In this document: piece after piece, positions 44,968 through 52,990 of the stretch | Layout: each line of letters opens with the position of its first letter | Numbering within the stretch: position 1 is the stretch's first letter | NCBI RefSeq assembly: GCF_009193155.1 | Contig: NZ_VUKD01000003.1 | Coordinates: 248,001 to 312,000, forward strand | Source of the DNA: Georgenia subflava | GTDB lineage: Bacteria > Actinomycetota > Actinomycetes > Actinomycetales > Actinomycetaceae | Reading direction: 5' to 3' | DNA: 64,000 bases | Notes under the pieces: generated by a model | Told to the model about the DNA's origin: nothing | Database searches by the model: none | Seen by the model: the letters and a program-made list of their open reading frames with translations, nothing else | Made by a program: the position numbers and the translations under genes

Positions 44968-45348
44968 TCAGTCGGCGTCCTCGATGGCCAGGAGCATCGT
45001 GCCCTCCGGGTCCCGCAGGTAGGCGACCCGCTCACCCCACGGCATGTCCGCCGGTGGTACGACGACGTCGGCGGCGGCCGCCGCGGTGACGGCGTCGAGG
45101 TCGGGCACGTACAGGCAGACGTCGACGGCGTGCCCGGTCGCCGGAAGGGGCGTCTCGCCGTACATGGCGGGTCCGGTACCCCGGCCGAGGGCGATCTGAC
45201 CCGATCCGATGCGCAGCGTCAAGTAGTCGGCGTCGCCCTCGTCGGGGAACTGGTACGCGACCTCCCCGGCCAGCACACGCTCGTACCAGTGCCGGGTCCT
45301 GGCCAGATCGGCACAGTTGATGATCGGGAAGACCTCACCTCTCGCCAT
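44968..45348 (-). CDS. VOC family protein
   Basis: 126 residues, single VOC domain: VFPIINCADLARTRHWYERV at the N-terminus and VAYLRDPEGTMLLAIED at the C-terminus, with ADMPWGERVAYLRDP typical of the bleomycin-resistance-like subgroup. Reaction unknown. It is divergent from the DGPF-ECF42 pair; the 144-bp gap between them holds the ECF42-type promoter. TACGCT lies close upstream of the ATG on the minus strand and GGAG between the two. Confidence 0.88.
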   Translation of the reverse strand: MARGEVFPIINCADLARTRHWYERVLAGEVAYQFPDEGDADYLTLRIGSGQIALGRGTGPAMYGETPLPATGHAVDVCLYVPDLDAVTAAAAADVVVPPADMPWGERVAYLRDPEGTMLLAIEDAD

Positions 45349-45415
45349 GCTCCAGCGTATTCGCCGCGAGTGCGGGCGCGGCGGATCACCCTGGACCGGG
45401 AGTCACCTCCGCGGA

Positions 45416-45442
45416 TGTCGAGAACTCCTGCGCGGCTTCGTC
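45416..45442 (+). promoter_or_regulatory. ECF42-type promoter of the DGPF gene
   Basis: TGTCGA, 17 nt, CGTC. The ECF42 group recognises a -35 TGTCGA and a -10 of CG[A/T]C type in front of DGPF genes. The site lies 50 nt upstream of the ATG at 45493, and the sigma factor gene follows directly, giving positive autoregulation. Confidence 0.75.
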
Positions 45443-45492
45443 CCCGCAGTGAGCACGGCCACAATGGGCCGTACCCGAGGAAGGAGAGAACG

Positions 45493-45900
45493 ATGGCCAA
45501 GTACCTGCTTCTCAAGCACTACCGCGGCGGACCGCGCCCGCTGTACGACCTGCCGATGGACCGGTGGACACCCGAGGAGATCTCCACCCACGTGAAGTAC
45601 ATGGACGACTTCGCCGCCCGCCTCGAGACCACCGGCGAGTACGTCGACGGGCAGGCCCTCTCCCCCGACGGCACCTTCGTCCGTTACGACGGCGAGGGAC
45701 GCCCACCCGTCACCGACGGGCCGTTCGCGGAGACCAAGGACCTCATCGCAGGCTGGATGGTGATCGACGTCGACAGCTACGACCGTGCGCTGGAGCTGGC
45801 CGCCGAGCTGTCGGCGGCGCCCGGCGCCGGCGGGGAGCCGCTGCGCGAGTGGCTCGAGGTGCGTCCGTTCCTGACGGCGCCGCCGACCGTCACGGAGTGA
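45493..45900 (+). CDS. DGPF / YCII-related domain protein
   Basis: 135 residues. AKYLLLKHYRGGP at the start and the name-giving VTDGPFAETKDLIAGWMVID motif are present. DGPF proteins are the invariable partners of ECF42 sigma factors; they are assumed to be targets or sensors, but no activity is known. ATG 45493 has AAGGAGAG 5 nt upstream. Its stop overlaps the ECF42 start by 4 nt, so the two are translationally coupled. Confidence 0.92.
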   Translation: MAKYLLLKHYRGGPRPLYDLPMDRWTPEEISTHVKYMDDFAARLETTGEYVDGQALSPDGTFVRYDGEGRPPVTDGPFAETKDLIAGWMVIDVDSYDRALELAAELSAAPGAGGEPLREWLEVRPFLTAPPTVTE

Positions 45901-47045
45901 CCGGGGTGGACGAGGGCCTCGTACGGAGGCTGACGCCCGCCGTCATCGGGGTCCTCGTCCGCCGCGGCGCGGGCTTCGCGGCGGCCGAGGACGCCGTCCA
46001 GGACGCGCTGGTCGAGGCGCTCCGGGCATGGCCGGACGATCCCCCGCGAGACCCCAAGGGCTGGCTCGTCACGGTGGCGTGGCGGAAGTTCCTCGACGGC
46101 GCACGCGCCGAGTCGTCGCGGCGTCAGCGCGAGGAACGCGTCCTGGAGTGGCCGGCCCCCACCCCCGGCCGGGAGGCGGACGACACGCTCGCGCTCTACT
46201 TCCTGTGCGCCCACCCCTCACTCACGCCGGCCTCGGCGGTGGCGCTCACCCTGCGCGCCGTGGGCGGGCTGACGACGCGGCAGATCGCGCAGGCCTACCT
46301 CGTGCCGGAGGCGACCATGGCCCAGCGCATCAGCCGGGCGAAGCGCACCGTCTCGGACGTCCGGCTCGACCGGCCCGGCGACGTCGCCACCGTGCTGCGG
46401 GTCCTCTACCTCGTCTTCAACGAGGGCTACTCCGGCGACGTCGACCTCGCCGCCGAGGCGATCCGGCTGACCCGCCAGCTGACGACGATGACCGACCACG
46501 AGGAGGTCGCCGGACTCCTGGCGCTGATGCTGCTGCACCACGCACGGCGTCCGGCACGCACCCGCGCTGACGGCAGCCTCGTCCCGCTCGCCGAGCAGGA
46601 CCGCACCCGGTGGGACACGGAGATCATCGCCGAGGGGGTCGACGTGCTCCAGCACGCGCTCGCGCGGCAGCGGATCGGTGAGTTCCAGGCCCAGGCCGCC
46701 ATCGCGGCGCTGCACGCCGACGCACTGACCGCCGCGGAGACCGACTGGGTCCAGATCGTCGAGTGGTACGACGAGCTCGTGCGACTCACGGACAGCCCGG
46801 TCGCCCGCCTCAACCGTGCCGTCGCGGTGGGCGAGGCCGACGGCCCACGGGCCGGGCTGGCCGCCCTGGCGGAGCTCGACGGCTCCCTCCCCCGCCACAG
46901 CGCCGTCGCGGCGTACCTGCACGAACGCGACGGAGACACGGTCGTTGCCGCCCGGCTCTACTCCGAGGCGGCCCGGCTCGCCTCCAACGCCGCCGAACGG
47001 GACCACCTGACCCGGCAGGCCGCCCGGCTCAACGCGACGAGCTGA
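45897..47045 (+). CDS. ECF42-group RNA polymerase sigma factor with C-terminal TPR-like extension
   Basis: 382 residues. Region 2 includes FAAAEDAVQDALVEALRAWP; region 4 includes GGLTTRQIAQAYLVPEATMA followed by QRISRAKRTV. The extra C-terminal 200 residues (LYLVFNEGYSGDVDLAAEAI, VARLNRAVAVGEADGPRAGL) are the DUF6596/TPR-like part that defines ECF42 and replaces a separate anti-sigma factor. GTG 45897 overlaps the DGPF stop by 4 nt. It probably activates its own operon through the TGTCGA promoter upstream. Confidence 0.93.
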   Translation: MTGVDEGLVRRLTPAVIGVLVRRGAGFAAAEDAVQDALVEALRAWPDDPPRDPKGWLVTVAWRKFLDGARAESSRRQREERVLEWPAPTPGREADDTLALYFLCAHPSLTPASAVALTLRAVGGLTTRQIAQAYLVPEATMAQRISRAKRTVSDVRLDRPGDVATVLRVLYLVFNEGYSGDVDLAAEAIRLTRQLTTMTDHEEVAGLLALMLLHHARRPARTRADGSLVPLAEQDRTRWDTEIIAEGVDVLQHALARQRIGEFQAQAAIAALHADALTAAETDWVQIVEWYDELVRLTDSPVARLNRAVAVGEADGPRAGLAALAELDGSLPRHSAVAAYLHERDGDTVVAARLYSEAARLASNAAERDHLTRQAARLNATS

Positions 47046-47108
47046 CTGCGGCCGGACGGTGCGAGGCAACCACCTGCCCGAGCGCCAGCGCCAGATGGAT
47101 CGACTTAC

Positions 47109-47137
47109 TTGTGAAACAGATCGAAGAACCATAGATT
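47109..47137 (+). promoter_or_regulatory. Promoter of the DUF2975-XRE pair, with operator-like flanks
   Basis: TTGTGA, 17 nt, TAGATT. CTTGTG overlapping the -35 box recurs in inverted form as CACAAG at 47154-47159, just before the start codon, and GATCG/CGATC flank both. A repressor bridging the two would block the promoter; the XRE protein encoded downstream is the obvious candidate. Confidence 0.6.
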
Positions 47138-47167
47138 CATGCCGTCAATCGATCACAAGGGGTTGTC

Positions 47168-47680
47168 ATGGGCAGACTCGCCCTCGTCGCGCTGCGCATC
47201 GCGCTCGCGCTTATTCTCGCCGGCACGCTGTACGTCCAGCTGATGATCGTGCCGCTGCTGGCGCTCGACCTCCAGAGCTCGGAGGGAGTCACGCTCGGGG
47301 ACGTCCAGCTGCCGCCGCTGGCTGTCGTCTTCCTCGTGATCGTCGTCCTCGGCATGGTGACGGTCCAGGTCACGGTGGTGTGCGTGTGGCGTCTGCTCAC
47401 CATGGTGCGCCGCGGCACGGTCTTCTCCCACGCCGCCTTCCGGTACGTCGACATCGTGATCGGCGCGATCGGTGCCGCATCGTTGCTCGTCCTCGGGATC
47501 GCCGTCGTCCTCGCGCCGGGAGGGGTCGCCCCGGGCATCGTCCTGCTCATCTGCGGTGCGGCCGTGATGGTCGCCGGGGTCGCGCTCATCGTCTTCGTGA
47601 TGCGCATGCTCCTCGCCCAGGCGGTCGCGCGCGACGCCGAGGCGAACGACCTGCAGGCGCAGCTCGACGAGGTCATCTGA
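47168..47680 (+). CDS. DUF2975 family membrane protein
   Basis: 170 residues with four membrane segments (ALRIALALILAGTLYVQLMI, LAVVFLVIVVLGMVTVQVTV, GAIGAASLLVLGIAVVLAPG and IVLLICGAAVMVAGVALIVF). VWRLLTMVRRGTVFSHAAFR is the conserved loop of DUF2975. The function is unknown; the family is nearly always encoded next to a small YozG/XRE-type regulator, as here. AAGGGG lies 4 nt before ATG 47168. Confidence 0.9.
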   Translation: MGRLALVALRIALALILAGTLYVQLMIVPLLALDLQSSEGVTLGDVQLPPLAVVFLVIVVLGMVTVQVTVVCVWRLLTMVRRGTVFSHAAFRYVDIVIGAIGAASLLVLGIAVVLAPGGVAPGIVLLICGAAVMVAGVALIVFVMRMLLAQAVARDAEANDLQAQLDEVI

Positions 47681-47949
47681 TGGCGATCGTGGTGGACATC
47701 GACGTGATGCTGGCCCGGCGCAAGATGGCGGTCGGAACGCTCGCCGACCGGGTCGGCATCACCCCCGCGAACCTTGCCGTGCTCAAGAACGGACGCGCCA
47801 AGGCCGTCCGGTTCGCCACTCTCGCCGCGCTGTGCGAGGTGCTGGACTGCCAGCCCGGCGACCTGCTCCGGTGGGAGCCCGAGGAGCCGGCGGGGCTGGT
47901 CGGAGCGGGCGGCGACGGTGAGCCGTTGCCCCGGGCGGCCGACGGCTGA
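47680..47949 (+). CDS. Small XRE/YozG-type helix-turn-helix regulator
   Basis: 89 residues. The HTH reads KMAVGTLADRVGITPANLAV plus LKNGRAKAVRFATLAALCEV, ending in LDCQPGDLLRWEP, the standard C-terminus of this family. The remaining 20 residues are Gly-rich and variable. The ATG overlaps the DUF2975 stop (TGATG). It probably regulates its own operon through the inverted CTTGTG/CACAAG elements. Confidence 0.92.
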   Translation: MAIVVDIDVMLARRKMAVGTLADRVGITPANLAVLKNGRAKAVRFATLAALCEVLDCQPGDLLRWEPEEPAGLVGAGGDGEPLPRAADG

Positions 47950-48012
47950 GCGAGCGTCTCCCCGCGGACCTCGTCGCGTCGCGGGAGGAGGTCGGGCGAC
48001 GGCGGGAGAAGG

Positions 48013-50388
48013 TCAGCCGACGTACGCCGCGAGGTGCTTGCCCGTGAGCGTCGAACCGGTGGCGGCGAGATCGGCGGGCGTGCCCTCGAAGACGATCTGT
48101 CCGCCGTCGTGGCCGGCGCCGGGACCGAGGTCGATGATCCAGTCCCCGTGTGCCATGACCGCCTGGTGGTGCTCGATGACGATCACCGACCTGCCGGAGT
48201 CCACGAGCCGGTCGAGCAGGCCGAGCAGTTGCTCGACGTCGGCGAGGTGCAGGCCGGTGGTCGGCTCGTCGAGGACGTAGATCTCGCCCTTCTCCCCCAT
48301 CTGCGCAGCCAGCTTGAGCCGTTGCCGCTCACCGCCGGACAGCGTGGTGAGCGGCTGCCCCAGCGTGAGGTAGCCGAGCCCGACGTCGGCGAGCCGGGCG
48401 AGGATCTTGTGCGCGGCCGGGATGCGGGCCTCGCCCTCGGCGAAGAATGCCTCCGCCTCGCTCACGGGCATCGCGAGCACCTCGGCGATGTTCTTCCCGC
48501 CGAGCGTGAACTGAAGGACCGCCGCCTGGAACCGCTTCCCCTCGCACTCCTCGCAGGTGGACTCGACGGTGGCCATGACACCGAGCTCGGTGTAGATGAC
48601 GCCCGCACCGTTGCAGGTGGGGCAGGCGCCCTCGGAGTTCGAGCTGAACAGCGCGGGCTTGACGCCGTTCGCCTTCGCGAACGCCTTGCGGATCGGGTCG
48701 AGCAGCCCGGTGTACGTGGCGGGGTTGCTCCGCCGGGAGCCGCGGATCCCGGTCTGGTCGATCACCACGACGCCGTCGCGACGGGCGAGCGAGCCGTGGA
48801 TGAGCGAGCTCTTGCCGGAGCCGGCGACCCCCGTGACCACGCAGAGCACCCCGAGCGGGACGTCGACGTCGACGTCCTTGAGGTTGTGCGTGGCGGCGCC
48901 GCGGATCTCGATGACGCCGGAGGCCTCCCGCGCCTTCTCCTTGAGCGAGGCGCGGTCGTCCAGGTGCCTGCCGGTGACGGTGCCGGAGGCGCGCAGCTCC
49001 TCGACCGTCCCCTCGAACACCAGGTCCCCGCCCGCCGTGCCGGCACCCGGCCCGAGGTCGACGACGTGGTCGGCGATGGCGATGGCCTCGGGCTTGTGCT
49101 CGACGACGAGCACCGTGTTGCCCTTGTCGCGCAGCTGCAGCAGCAGGTCGTTCATCCGCTCGATGTCGTGGGGGTGCAGACCGATCGTCGGCTCGTCGAA
49201 CACGTATGTCACGTCGGTCAACGATGAGCCGAGGTGGCGGATCATCTTGGTGCGCTGCGCCTCTCCCCCGGACAGCGTGCCGGCCGGGCGGTCCAGGGAG
49301 AGGTAGCCGAGCCCGATCTCGGTGAAGGAGTCGAGGAGGTGCTGCAGTCCTTTGAGGAGCGGCGCCACCGAGGGCTCGTCCAGACCTCGGACCCATGCGG
49401 CGAGGTCGCTGATCTGCATGGTGCAGACGTCGGCGATGCTCTTGCCCCTGATCGTCGACGAGCGGGCCTCGGGGCTGAGCCGGGTGCCGTCGCACTCGGG
49501 ACAGGTCGTGAAGGTCACCGCCCGGTCGACGAAGGCGCGCACGTGCGGCTGCATCGCCTCGCGGTCCTTGGAGAGCATCGACTTCTGGATCTTGGGGATG
49601 ATGCCCTCGTAGGTGAGGTTGACCCCCTCGACCTTGATCTTGACCGGCTCGCTGTAGAGCAGCTTGTGCTGCTCCTTCGCGGTGAACTTCCCGATCGGCT
49701 TGTCCATGGGCAGACCTGCGCCGGCGAAGATCCGGCCGTACCAGCCGTCCATGCTGTAGCCGGGGACGGTGAGGCCGCCCTCGCTCAGCGACTTCGACTC
49801 GTCGTACAGCGCGGTCAGGTCGAAGTCGTTGACCCGGCCCATGCCCTCGCAGCGCGGGCACATGCCGCCGAGCTGGTGGAAGGTCGCCTTCTCGGCCTTG
49901 GTCTTGTTGCCTCGTTCGACGGTGATCGCCCCGCTGGCCTTCACCGTGGGCACGTTGAACGAGTAGGCGTTGGGCGAGCCGATGTGCGGCTGCCCGAGCC
50001 GGCTGAACAGGATCCGCAGCAGGGCGTTGGCGTCGGTCGCCGTGCCGACCGTGGAGCGCGGGTTGGCGCCCATCCGCTCCTGGTCGACGATGATCGCCGT
50101 CGTCAGGCCGTCCAGGAAGTCGACGTCCGGCCGCGGCAGGTTGGGCATGAAGCCCTGGACGAACGCGCTGTAGGTCTCGTTGATCATCCGCTGGCTCTCC
50201 GCGGCGATCGTGTCGAAGACCAGCGAGCTCTTCCCGGAGCCGGAGACACCGGTGAACACCGTGAGCCGACGTTTCGGGATGTCGACGGTGACGTCCTTGA
50301 GGTTGTTCTCGCGTGCGCCCTGCACGCGGATCAGGTCGTGGCTGTCGGCGACGTGCGTCGAGGGTGCCTTCGTCTCCGTCGTGGTCAT
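48013..50388 (-). CDS. UvrA2-type (class II UvrA-like) ABC ATPase
   Basis: 791 residues, against about 950 for true UvrA. Two ABC modules are present: Walker A GVSGSGKSS (about 47-55) and GVAGSGKSS, signatures LSGGEAQR and LSGGERQR. Zinc-binding CxxC pairs appear in CPRCEGMGR, CPECDGTRL, CPTCNGAG and CEECEGKRF. The UvrB-binding domain is missing, as in UvrA2/DrrC-type proteins linked to DNA-damaging drugs rather than general repair. It lies downstream of a VOC-AraC-MarR series on the same strand, 100 nt from the VOC gene. Confidence 0.92.
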   Translation of the reverse strand: MTTTETKAPSTHVADSHDLIRVQGARENNLKDVTVDIPKRRLTVFTGVSGSGKSSLVFDTIAAESQRMINETYSAFVQGFMPNLPRPDVDFLDGLTTAIIVDQERMGANPRSTVGTATDANALLRILFSRLGQPHIGSPNAYSFNVPTVKASGAITVERGNKTKAEKATFHQLGGMCPRCEGMGRVNDFDLTALYDESKSLSEGGLTVPGYSMDGWYGRIFAGAGLPMDKPIGKFTAKEQHKLLYSEPVKIKVEGVNLTYEGIIPKIQKSMLSKDREAMQPHVRAFVDRAVTFTTCPECDGTRLSPEARSSTIRGKSIADVCTMQISDLAAWVRGLDEPSVAPLLKGLQHLLDSFTEIGLGYLSLDRPAGTLSGGEAQRTKMIRHLGSSLTDVTYVFDEPTIGLHPHDIERMNDLLLQLRDKGNTVLVVEHKPEAIAIADHVVDLGPGAGTAGGDLVFEGTVEELRASGTVTGRHLDDRASLKEKAREASGVIEIRGAATHNLKDVDVDVPLGVLCVVTGVAGSGKSSLIHGSLARRDGVVVIDQTGIRGSRRSNPATYTGLLDPIRKAFAKANGVKPALFSSNSEGACPTCNGAGVIYTELGVMATVESTCEECEGKRFQAAVLQFTLGGKNIAEVLAMPVSEAEAFFAEGEARIPAAHKILARLADVGLGYLTLGQPLTTLSGGERQRLKLAAQMGEKGEIYVLDEPTTGLHLADVEQLLGLLDRLVDSGRSVIVIEHHQAVMAHGDWIIDLGPGAGHDGGQIVFEGTPADLAATGSTLTGKHLAAYVG

Positions 50389-50488
50389 GCGCGTGTCTCC
50401 ATCTGCCGGCTGCCGGCGCCCTCGTCGTCGAGGCGCCGGTCGTGATGTTGTCAGGAGGTGGTCGTGCTCGTCACCCCCGCGTGCGCCG

Positions 50489-50899
50489 TCAGCGCACCTC
50501 GAAGATGCGGATCATGTTCCCGGCCGGGTCGCGCAGCGCGCAGTCGCGCACGCCCCACGGCTGGTCGGTCGGCTCCTGGACGATCTCGACGTCGCCGGCC
50601 TGGAGCTTCTCGAACGTGCCGTCGAGGTCCGGGGTGGCCAGGTTGATGCCCGCGTAGGTGCCCTTGGCCATCATCTCGGCGATGGTCCGGCGCTCGTCGT
50701 CGGTGATCCCGGGGTCCGCGGCCGGCGGCGTCAGGACGATCGCCGTGTCGGGCTGTCCGGCCGGGCCGACGGTGAGCCAGTGCAGGCCCTGGTACTCCAC
50801 GTCGTTGCGGACCTCGAACCCCAGGGTGTCGCGGTAGAACGCCAGGGACGCTTCGTGGTCGGTGTGCGGGAGGTAGCTCTGGTGAATGGTGATGTCCAT
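50489..50899 (-). CDS. VOC family protein
   Basis: 136 residues. ITIHQSYLPHTDHEASLAFY and TDQPWGVRDCALRDPAGNMI frame a complete VOC domain of the type found next to AraC regulators and UvrA-like ATPases in actinobacteria. It may bind or modify a drug; nothing in the sequence fixes this. The ATG lies 5 nt after the AraC stop, so it belongs to the MarR-AraC-VOC operon. Confidence 0.9.
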   Translation of the reverse strand: MDITIHQSYLPHTDHEASLAFYRDTLGFEVRNDVEYQGLHWLTVGPAGQPDTAIVLTPPAADPGITDDERRTIAEMMAKGTYAGINLATPDLDGTFEKLQAGDVEIVQEPTDQPWGVRDCALRDPAGNMIRIFEVR

Positions 50900-50904
50900 G
50901 ACGG

Positions 50905-51351
50905 TCACGCTAGCTGCGGCTCTCCGACAGGCGCTTCTCGATTCCTGATCGGTCTGGTCACCTGCTTCGCGACGCACGGCGGCATCCCCGCGGCCGCGCC
51001 CGCCTCCCGACGGCGGTACTCGCTCGGCGACATGCCGACGAGCTCGGAGAAGCGGGTGCTGAAGGTGCCCAGCGAGGAGCTGCCGACGGCGAAGCAGACC
51101 TCGGTGACGCTGAGGTCGCCGCGGCGCAGCAGCGCCATCGCGCGTTCGACCCGGCGGGTCATCACGTACGCGTACGGCGACTCCCCGTAGGCGAGCTTGA
51201 ACTGGCGGCTGAGGTGCCCGGCAGACATGTGGACGCCGCGGGCGAGCGCCTCGACGTCGAGCGGCTGGGCATACTCCCGGTCGATCCGGTCGCGGACACG
51301 GCGCAGGAGCGCGAGGTCGCGCAGGCGCTCCGTGGGTGCGGGCTCGCTCAC
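50905..51351 (-). CDS. AraC family helix-turn-helix regulator (DNA-binding part only)
   Basis: 148 residues. Both AraC helix-turn-helix motifs are present: LDVEALARGVHMSAGHLSRQ with FKLAYGESPYAYV, and LSVTEVCFAVGSSSLGTFST with RFSELVGMSPSEYR. There is no ligand-binding domain, so the effector may be sensed by a partner. GTG 51351 overlaps the MarR stop by 4 nt. Confidence 0.9.
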   Translation of the reverse strand: MSEPAPTERLRDLALLRRVRDRIDREYAQPLDVEALARGVHMSAGHLSRQFKLAYGESPYAYVMTRRVERAMALLRRGDLSVTEVCFAVGSSSLGTFSTRFSELVGMSPSEYRRREAGAAAGMPPCVAKQVTRPIRNREAPVGEPQLA

Positions 51352-51911
51352 ACCCGAGATCGTACGTCCGGGTCGGCCTCGACGTCGCGAGCCTCGACGC
51401 CGCGAGCCTCGGCGTGCGGGGCCGCGACGTCCTCCCGGGCGACCCGGCGCACGAGCGTGCAGAGGGTCTCGCGCTCGCCGGCCGTCAGCGGCCCGAGCAC
51501 GGCGTCCTCGGCGACCTGGACACGCCGCTCGAGCGCCGTCAGGGTCTGCGCGCCGGCCGGGGTCAGCACGACCCTCCGCCGGCGCCGGTCGGCCGGGTCG
51601 GGGCGACGTTCGACGAGGCCGGCACCGACGAGGTCGTCGATGAGGTACGTCATCACGGTCCGGTCGATCCCGAGATGCCCGGCGAGAGAGAGCTGGCTCG
51701 GTTGGTCGCCGCGCGCCACGGCGCTGAGGATCTGGTAGCCCCGGTGGGCGTGCGGGACGTCCGCCAGGGCCGCCGCCACCGATTCCTGGTAGCTGCGGAA
51801 CAGGGCGCCGAGGGACCATCCGAAGTCGTCCGGCTCATGCCGGTGGTCATCCGGCCCACGCCCGTGGTCATCGGGTCCGCGGTCGGTGTGCTCGCCCGTC
51901 GTGCTACCCAT
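51348..51911 (-). CDS. MarR family transcriptional regulator
   Basis: 187 residues. The winged helix is complete: LSLAGHLGIDRTVMTYLIDD (recognition helix), LVGAGLVERRPDPADRRRRR and VVLTPAGAQTL. The first 28 residues are GPDDH-type repeats outside the family. The ATG is preceded by TAGCAT ending 6 nt upstream and a -35 TTGGAC 17 nt further, so its mRNA is probably leaderless. MarR proteins are usually autorepressors released by small aromatic compounds; it likely controls both directions of this divergon. Confidence 0.92.
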   Translation of the reverse strand: MGSTTGEHTDRGPDDHGRGPDDHRHEPDDFGWSLGALFRSYQESVAAALADVPHAHRGYQILSAVARGDQPSQLSLAGHLGIDRTVMTYLIDDLVGAGLVERRPDPADRRRRRVVLTPAGAQTLTALERRVQVAEDAVLGPLTAGERETLCTLVRRVAREDVAAPHAEARGVEARDVEADPDVRSRV

Positions 51912-51917
51912 GCCGGA

Positions 51918-51946
51918 ATGCTAGCCACCAACCCGTGGTTGTCCAA
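51918..51946 (-). promoter_or_regulatory. Promoter of the marR-araC-VOC operon
   Basis: On the minus strand: TTGGAC (51946-51941), 17 nt, TAGCAT (51923-51918), then 6 nt to the ATG. The -35 box overlaps the -35 box of the opposing LLM promoter within GTTGTCCAAC (51938-51947). Confidence 0.75.
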
Positions 51947-51967
51947 CAGGTCGGGGCAACATATCGT
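51939..51967 (+). promoter_or_regulatory. Promoter of the LLM operon with repeated operator-like motif
   Basis: TTGTCC (51939-51944), 17 nt, TATCGT (51962-51967). GCAACATATC overlaps the -10 box and GCAACGTATC recurs 19 bp later at 51975-51984, two turns of the helix apart. These are candidate binding sites for the adjacent MarR regulator. Confidence 0.72.
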
Positions 51968-52007
51968 CTGTCCTGCAACGTATCTGTGGCGCTGAGGAAG
52001 AAGGAAC

Positions 52008-52976
52008 ATGCCGGACTACGGACACGACCTCCTGTTCGGGTCGTTCATCACCCCGACGAACGCCGCACCGGAGAAGGTGGTCGGTCTGGCGCAGCTGAGC
52101 GAGCAGGTCGGCCTGGACCTGGCGACCTTCCAGGACCACCCCTACCAGCCGGGCTTCCTCGACACCTGGACCCTGCTGAGCTGGATCGCCGCGTCCACCG
52201 AGCGGATCCGCGTGGCACCCAACGTCACCAACCTCCCGCTGCGCCCGCCCGCGGTCCTGGCCCGGGCCGCCGCGAGCCTCGACCTGCTCTCCGCCGGCCG
52301 CCTCGAGCTGGGCCTCGGCGCCGGCGGGTTCTGGGACGCCATCGAGGCCATGGGCGGACGCCGGCTCACACCCGGCCAGGGCGTGGACGCGCTCAGCGAG
52401 GCGATCGACGTCATCCGCGGCATCTGGGACACCTCGACCCGCGAGCGCCTCGTGGTCGACGGGACCTACTACCGCCTCGACGGCGCCAAGCGCGGCCCCG
52501 CCCCGGCGCACGACATCGGCATCTGGCTCGGGGCCTACAAGCCCCGCATGCTGCGTCTGACCGGCCGGAAGGCGGACGGCTGGCTCCCGTCGCTCGGTTA
52601 CGTCAAGAGCCTTCAGGAGCTCGCGGACGCCAACGAGATCATCGACGGCGCCGCCGCCAAGGCGGGCCGCTCCCCCGGCGACGTCCGACGCCTGCTCAAC
52701 ATCAGCGGACAGTTCACCCAGACCGCGAGCGGGCGGCTGCTCGTCGGCCCGCCCGAGCAGTGGGTGGAGCAGCTCGCTGCGCTCACGCTGCAGTTCGGGT
52801 TCAGCGGCTACATCATCACCGGTGACGACCCCACCAGCCTCGCCCTCCTCGGTCAGGAGGTCGCGCCCGCGCTGCGCGAGCTCGTGGCTGCCGAGCGCGG
52901 TGCCGACAAGCGCGGTGCCGACACCCGGCGACGCGACTCCGACGCCGTCGCGTCCACCTCCCCGACCGCGAGCTGA
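52008..52976 (+). CDS. LLM class flavin-dependent oxidoreductase
   Basis: 322 residues, luciferase-like TIM barrel. Blocks include FGSFITPTNAAPEKVVGLAQ, LATFQDHPYQPGFLDTWTLL, SAGRLELGLGAGGFWDAIEA and IWLGAYKPRMLRLTGRKADG. The first 300 residues are closely similar to the N-terminal part of the next gene, so the two arose by tandem duplication. The last 25 residues are a charged, unconserved tail. GAGGAAGAAGGAA lies just before ATG 52008. It is driven by the MarR-facing promoter; oxidation or reduction of a xenobiotic is inferred. Confidence 0.92.
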   Translation: MPDYGHDLLFGSFITPTNAAPEKVVGLAQLSEQVGLDLATFQDHPYQPGFLDTWTLLSWIAASTERIRVAPNVTNLPLRPPAVLARAAASLDLLSAGRLELGLGAGGFWDAIEAMGGRRLTPGQGVDALSEAIDVIRGIWDTSTRERLVVDGTYYRLDGAKRGPAPAHDIGIWLGAYKPRMLRLTGRKADGWLPSLGYVKSLQELADANEIIDGAAAKAGRSPGDVRRLLNISGQFTQTASGRLLVGPPEQWVEQLAALTLQFGFSGYIITGDDPTSLALLGQEVAPALRELVAAERGADKRGADTRRRDSDAVASTSPTAS

Positions 52977-52990
52977 GCGGGGGACGGACA

